Of a stretch of 64,000 nucleotides of DNA, positions 60,601 through 64,000 are shown in pieces (positions within the stretch are counted from its first letter, which is position 1; the number at the start of each line of letters is the position of its first letter). This stretch comes from an uncultured Prevotellaceae bacterium (lineage in GTDB: Bacteria > Bacteroidota > Bacteroidia > Bacteroidales > Bacteroidaceae). Made by a program: the position numbers and the translations under genes. The notes below the pieces were generated by a model. That model ran no database searches and was not told the origin of the DNA. It saw only the letters and a program-made list of their open reading frames with translations. The DNA lies in the NCBI GenBank assembly GCA_900315075.1, contig OMXV01000002.1, forward strand, positions 1-64,000. Direction: 5' to 3'.

Positions 60601-61100
60601 TGAATGGCGACGGCTACAACTACGATGCCATCTATATCCCCACTGACCAGGATGTCGCAAACGGACTCTTCCGCTTCGTCTCCAACGATGATCGCGACCG
60701 TTTCATGGACTATGTACACAAAGACAACTACCTGAAGAACCATCAAGGACAGTACTCCGAGGCATACAGTGTCTATAACCCATGGGTACACCGCATTGAC
60801 TTCGCCTATAAGCATGATTTCAAGGTGAATGTGGCCAATACGATGCACCGTCTGCAACTGAGTTTTGACATGAAGAACGTGCTCAACTTCTTCAACTCCT
60901 CTTGGGGTGTGAGCAAGACGCTCAATCCGGAAATCGGCAGCGACCCACGTATCCTCAAGTATGAGGGAGTGGATGCTGAGGGATATGCCACATTCTCCAC
61001 ACCATCCTCCATCCATGGCAACACTCAGACTTGGGTGGCCAACCACGCTATTGGACAGTGCTGGTATGCGTCTATCGGTATCAAATACATCTTCAACTAA
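57684..61100 (+). CDS. Oar-like TonB-dependent outer membrane receptor
   Basis: A 1138-residue outer membrane protein with signal peptide ending TIMAQ. An N-terminal carboxypeptidase-like regulatory domain (about residues 28-115, GEPVIGASVLAVHEPSG, TNIDGRFNIQGM) is followed by a TonB-box-like LSEVVVTG, a plug (GGNGMTFGGFDGRSATFSVDG) and a 22-strand barrel typical of Oar-type proteins, ending in IGIKYIFN with a C-terminal aromatic near the end. No SusD gene follows, which separates it from classic SusC pairs. The substrate is unknown. The BACON/OB lipoprotein lies 18 bases downstream and is probably a partner. Confidence 0.9.
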   Translation: MQKRFLFLIAMMMMVTTTIMAQVTTSSMSGKVTEGSESGEPVIGASVLAVHEPSGTRYTAVTNIDGRFNIQGMRTGGPYAVTVRYVGYQDKTLSGITLQLAETYDLNVWISEDANELSEVVVTGRASKFSVEKMGASTNINNAQIRALPTVTRNITDLTRLSPYGGNGMTFGGFDGRSATFSVDGASFNNDFGLSSNLPGGGSPISIEAIEEAQVAISPFDVRETDFIGGKLNTVTKSGTNTFKGSAYIYHRNENMQGDAIDRVQIPSARDKDRNTTYGFTLGGPIIKNKLFFFANGEMTQIPTVVNRWRATTNGVANSELYQSRTTVADMQRVSDFVKSKYGYNTGSFTNFPADENNYKLLARIDWNITDRHHLAVRYNYTKNRYWSNPNASSMDGGTRSAYARMSQYSMSFANSLYAMDNLVHSFSFDLNSRLADNLNNQFLATYTIKNDVRASDSSEFPFIDILDGTYSNGNYMALGYELFTWNNAVHDKVWNIKDDITYYLGKHKLMGGIAFEHKMADNQYMRNGTGYYRYESVDDFINGAMPQVVCLTYGYDGEAKPAARIQTNMVGVYAQDEWNVTDKFKLTMGMRLDGLFFNNGDLMTNGVRTEGIFDENGNATMALYDKNHNPILNSSNKAYPIYDENGKPVRSGILGLNYYDNDGNVRYIDTGKWPSSNIILSPRVGFTYDVFGDKTLKVRGGTGLFTGPLPLVFFTNMPTNGGMVQYQAQLNAKNTDMSVFNGGLVTDANGKPTIAALRDKIISLGHPETITPEDGATPSSISAVDPDFKMPMVWKSSIAIDYQLPVSFPFTITLETIFDKMIHDRSISDWSIPSVGGFARFNGVDNRPIYPEGFRTGTKAFVLENTNKGYGWLSSIQLNAQPTDWLSIMAAYTHNVRKEVTGMPGSAAESAFTYVPTYEGPNNIKLHNSQYNTPNRFVASVTASDKSGNQYSLIYETWQGGYNYSYMMVNDMNGDGYNYDAIYIPTDQDVANGLFRFVSNDDRDRFMDYVHKDNYLKNHQGQYSEAYSVYNPWVHRIDFAYKHDFKVNVANTMHRLQLSFDMKNVLNFFNSSWGVSKTLNPEIGSDPRILKYEGVDAEGYATFSTPSSIHGNTQTWVANHAIGQCWYASIGIKYIFN

Positions 61101-61118
61101 TATTTTATGACAAGCATT

Positions 61119-62627
61119 ATGAAACTAAAATATTTTTTCCCGATTCTTATCGCAGCTATTGCCATGCTGGCAAGCTGCTCAGAAGATGATAAAGTCACAT
61201 ACCTTGACGAGGTGAGACTCTCATCGTCATACGTGGCCATCAATGTCGATGGAGGAACAACTACCATTGAAATCAATGCCAACGATAGCTGGGCTATTAA
61301 TCCTGATGAGATACCTGCTTGGCTTACTGTCACACCACTCTCAGGAGGCGCTGGACAGGGAACTATCACATTCTCTGCACCCGGCACTCTCGACGGCCGT
61401 ACTGCTCAACTACACTTGAATTGTGGTGGCCGTACACAGAACATCAATGTCATCCAAGGTCTTTCCACTATCTCGGATGCTACCTGTGCAGAGGTTATCG
61501 CCGGACCCGACAGCAAAAACTATCGTGTGACAGGTACTTGTACTGCCATTGCCAATACTACCTATGGCAACTGGTATCTTGAAGATGAGACAGGACAAAT
61601 TTACATCTATGGTACCCTCGATGCCAAAGGTGCTGAGAAGAACTTCCTAAGCCTCGGTATTGAGGTGGGTGATGTTGTCACAGTGGAAGGTCCGAAGACC
61701 ACTTACAATGGCACTGTCGAGTTGGTGAATGTCACCGTGGTTAAAATTCAGAAGTCGCTCATCAAGGTCGATTCTGTAGACCCAGAAGATGCTACCATTC
61801 CTCTGGAAGGTGGTGACATCACTGTCAACCTGAGTTGCAAGGGTAATGGTGTCTTCGTGGATATTCCCGAGGGAGCCAAGAACTGGCTTGCTATCACATC
61901 TGTGGCCGGTGGCGCCGCTCCTGCTGTAGTCTTCCATGCCAATGCCAACCAGGGTGGCGATAGAAATACTACTGTCACATTCCGTACAACCGATGGTAAA
62001 AAGGAGTACACTTCGGAGCTGACCATCTATCAGAAGGGTGCTATTATTGAGTGTTCTATCGCTGACTTCAATGCAGCCGCAGTGGGCGATACACAGTATC
62101 GTATCACTGGTGTGGTATCGAAAATTGCTAATGCCTCGAGAGGACGCTTCTATGTGAAAGACTGGTCAGGTGAGACATATGTCTATAACCTCAATGGTTT
62201 TGAGGAGCTGGGCGTGAAAGAGGGTGACATCGTCACTGTTGTAGGCAAGCGCGACCAGTATAATGAGACTATAGAAATGACCAGTGGCACAATCGAGAAC
62301 GTCATTCCTGTAACACCTGTAAGCATCGCTGAATTCCTTGCAAAGGAAGATTCAAAGAATGTTTACTATATGGTAACGGGTGTCATCGATGAAGTGGCTA
62401 ATACTACTTATGGCAACCTCTATATGGTGGATGGTGAGGGCAACCGGCTCTATGTCTATGGTTGCTATCCTGGCTATGGTGCCACTGGCGACAATCGTAA
62501 GGGATTCCTTGATGCTGCCAATATCGAGGTGGGTGACAAACTTACCATGATTGGTTATAAAGATACTTACAATGGCACAATTGAACTGTGTGGAGGTATC
62601 TATTTCTCGCATGAGAAAGAGGAATAA
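61119..62627 (+). CDS. Surface lipoprotein with BACON and OB-fold-like repeats
   Basis: A 502-residue lipoprotein (lipobox LASC near residue 18). The domain order appears to be BACON (about 35-110, SWAINPDEIPAWLTVTPLSG), OB-like (about 125-205), BACON (about 215-300, KNWLAITSVAGGAAP), OB-like (about 310-390) and OB-like (about 395-495). The three OB-like units share a pattern: VTG...IAN near the start, YGNWYLED or GRFYVKD, GDVVTVEG or GDIVTVVG, YNGT or YNET. The gene follows the TonB receptor closely. ATG at 61107 is an alternative start that adds four residues. Confidence 0.82.
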   Translation: MKLKYFFPILIAAIAMLASCSEDDKVTYLDEVRLSSSYVAINVDGGTTTIEINANDSWAINPDEIPAWLTVTPLSGGAGQGTITFSAPGTLDGRTAQLHLNCGGRTQNINVIQGLSTISDATCAEVIAGPDSKNYRVTGTCTAIANTTYGNWYLEDETGQIYIYGTLDAKGAEKNFLSLGIEVGDVVTVEGPKTTYNGTVELVNVTVVKIQKSLIKVDSVDPEDATIPLEGGDITVNLSCKGNGVFVDIPEGAKNWLAITSVAGGAAPAVVFHANANQGGDRNTTVTFRTTDGKKEYTSELTIYQKGAIIECSIADFNAAAVGDTQYRITGVVSKIANASRGRFYVKDWSGETYVYNLNGFEELGVKEGDIVTVVGKRDQYNETIEMTSGTIENVIPVTPVSIAEFLAKEDSKNVYYMVTGVIDEVANTTYGNLYMVDGEGNRLYVYGCYPGYGATGDNRKGFLDAANIEVGDKLTMIGYKDTYNGTIELCGGIYFSHEKEE

Positions 62628-62657
62628 AATTATTGAATCCTTTTGAGCCCTACATCT

Positions 62658-62690
62658 CGCCGCTCCCTGAACTGGGAGCGGCGTTTTTTT
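62658..62690 (+). terminator. Strong terminator after the receptor-lipoprotein pair
   Basis: CGCCGCTCCC (62658-62667), loop TGAACT, GGGAGCGGCG (62674-62683), then seven T residues. Confidence 0.92.
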
Positions 62691-62849
62691 CATGGAATTA
62701 TGTTGAACACAGAGGGATTTAGACTTTAGTCTTTAGTATTTGAACACAGAGACACAGGATCACAGAGGAAAAACCATAAAGAAAGACTCTGTGCCTTTGT
62801 GTTGTTATGTCATTTCAGCTGCACTTCGGCAAAAAAATTACTCGTTTAT

Positions 62850-62880
62850 TTTGTTTTGCTCTCAGTTTGCACTATCTTTG
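62850..62880 (+). promoter_or_regulatory. Consensus promoter of the DUF4369 lipoprotein gene
   Basis: TTTG at 62850-62853, 19 bases, TATCTTTG at 62873-62880. Confidence 0.75.
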
Positions 62881-62899
62881 CAAAAAAATTGAACCAACA

Positions 62900-64000
62900 A
62901 TGAAAAAGATTTTTTCAAGACTATTTGTCCTATGTGCTGTTGTGCTTGCATCAGGAGTGATTGTCTCGTGCAAAAACAATAAAACTTTCACCGTAAAAGG
63001 AAATATCACACAGGCAGAGGACTCTCTGTTGTACATAGAGGCTTTTCAGGCTGATGGGATGCTGCAATTAGACTCTGTGAAACTCAGTAAAGACGGCGAC
63101 TTTTCATTCAGTATGGATGCTCCCGTAGATGCCCCTGAATTGTATCGATTAAGAGTGTCGGGGCAATTTCTCACTTTCTCGGTAGATTCCACCGAGGTCA
63201 TCACCATCAAGGCTGATTATCCTACCATGGCTACGAACTACATTGTGGAAGGTAGTGAGAACTGCGCAAAAATTAAGGAATTAGCTGTCAAGCAGATGGA
63301 CTTGCAAACCAGGATAGACCAAATTTTGAAGTCATCACTTTCCAATATAGAGATCAATGATAGCGTGGAGAATGTATTGAAAGCATATAAACAAGACATC
63401 CTTCGCAGTTATATTTATAAGGAGCCGATGAAGACATACGCTTATTACGCACTCTTCCAAAATATAAGCATCGGCAACTCTCAACTGAGGGTGTTCGATC
63501 CCAATAATGTGGATGATGTAAAAGCTTTCGGGGCTGTTGCCACAAGTTGGCAACAAAACTACCCAGAGTCAGATAAAGGTAAGTCTCTTCATGAAATGGC
63601 ACTTCGGGGACTTGCCAATAAAAAGCAAGCTGAGGCAGCTGAGCAGGGGTTTGCCATCGATGCCGATAAGGTGACAGAGACAGAAATCATCGATCTTAAA
63701 TTGCTTGATAACAAAGGCGTTAGGCGCTCGCTGACATCCTTGAAAGGAAAGGTTGTTCTGCTTGACTTCCATCTCTTTGCCGCTGATGGGAGTCAAGCGA
63801 GGATACTTGAACTACGTGAGTTGTACAACAAATACCATGACAGAGGATTGGAAATCTATCAGGTGGCACTCGATGAGGACGAGCATTTCTGGAAAATGCA
63901 GACTGATGCCCTGCCATGGGTTTCCGTGAAAGGTGATGGTAGCGTGAATGTGTATCTCTATGATATTGAAACATTGCCTGTAGATTATATCATTAATCGT
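62900..64000 (+). CDS. DUF4369 lipoprotein with cysteine-less thioredoxin-like domain (partial)
   Basis: The frame is open to the right edge; 367 residues are visible. A lipobox (IVSC near residue 24) leads to a DUF4369 domain (about 30-120, FTVKGNITQAEDSLLYIEAF) and a helical linker. The C-terminal part has the TlpA/ResA-type beginning KGKVVLLDFHLFAADGSQAR, where the usual WCxxC is replaced by LFAADGSQ, so no redox-active cysteines are present there. The later cis-Pro segment (ETLPVDYIINR) is retained. It should lack thiol-disulfide activity. The last residues of the gene lie beyond the window. Confidence 0.85.
   Translation, partial: MKKIFSRLFVLCAVVLASGVIVSCKNNKTFTVKGNITQAEDSLLYIEAFQADGMLQLDSVKLSKDGDFSFSMDAPVDAPELYRLRVSGQFLTFSVDSTEVITIKADYPTMATNYIVEGSENCAKIKELAVKQMDLQTRIDQILKSSLSNIEINDSVENVLKAYKQDILRSYIYKEPMKTYAYYALFQNISIGNSQLRVFDPNNVDDVKAFGAVATSWQQNYPESDKGKSLHEMALRGLANKKQAEAAEQGFAIDADKVTETEIIDLKLLDNKGVRRSLTSLKGKVVLLDFHLFAADGSQARILELRELYNKYHDRGLEIYQVALDEDEHFWKMQTDALPWVSVKGDGSVNVYLYDIETLPVDYIINR

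Overview
The window is a chromosomal segment of a Bacteroidota bacterium, most likely a Prevotella-like member of the Bacteroidales. The evidence is the repeated promoter pattern TTTG-N19/20-TAnnTTTG, tRNA genes without an encoded CCA, a PstS-TonB-ExbD-ExbD-ExbB operon, PorT, an Oar-like TonB receptor, AAA/DUF4143 ATPases, a DUF4369 lipoprotein, and many secreted proteins with BACON or carboxypeptidase-like domains. I see no plasmid, prophage, insertion sequence, rRNA or CRISPR array. The content is mostly housekeeping genes broken by small patches of decayed accessory genes.

Layout. 1-2.7 kb: tail of a small secreted protein, an intact AAA/DUF4143 ATPase with a repeat-rich leader, and a collapsed ECF sigma factor. 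2.9 kb: a compact small RNA unit with its own promoter and terminator. 3.1-6.3 kb: hpt-adk (fused in frame), obg, pgeF. 6.4-10 kb: NAD(P)HX repair enzyme, class II aldolase, aquaporin. 10.3-17.4 kb: a six-gene membrane/MoxR cluster (SpoIIM-like, multi-span protein, DUF4129, DUF4350, MoxR, DUF58) facing an RDD gene across interlocked promoters. 17.5-19.4 kb: a second AAA ATPase with a tandem-repeat promoter, then three gene remnants. 19.4-24.7 kb: small basic protein, AICAR transformylase, L19, split 5'-nucleotidase, PorT, ferredoxin. 24.8-30.5 kb: TonB energising operon. 30.7-36.4 kb: aminotransferase, RibBA, LptF/G permease, START-like protein, tRNA-Met(CAT) and tRNA-Lys. 36.5-45 kb: lipoproteins, GH8 enzyme, Vsr endonuclease, NYN-LOTUS protein, Ser/Thr kinase with YARHG domain, M15 peptidase, ATPase remnant. 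45-52.5 kb: GH9 enzyme and a 1625-residue exonuclease-RecQ-UvrD fusion. 52.5-57.4 kb: RidA, a chimeric MuiA-like protein, PNPase. 57.7-64 kb: Oar-like TonB receptor, BACON/OB-fold lipoprotein, and a DUF4369/thioredoxin-like lipoprotein that lacks the CxxC motif and is cut by the window end.

The genes serve envelope energetics and transport (TonB, ExbBD, LptF/G, aquaporin, TonB receptor), nucleotide and cofactor metabolism, plant glycan breakdown (GH8, GH9) and DNA maintenance (Vsr, helicase fusion). The most promising candidates for undescribed biology are the triple-enzyme helicase fusion, the MuiA protein carrying an inserted SusC-type regulatory domain and TonB-box-like motif, the small RNA unit, and dispersed intergenic repeats that have become part of coding sequences. 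All functions are inferred from reading sequence motifs; no database search was run.
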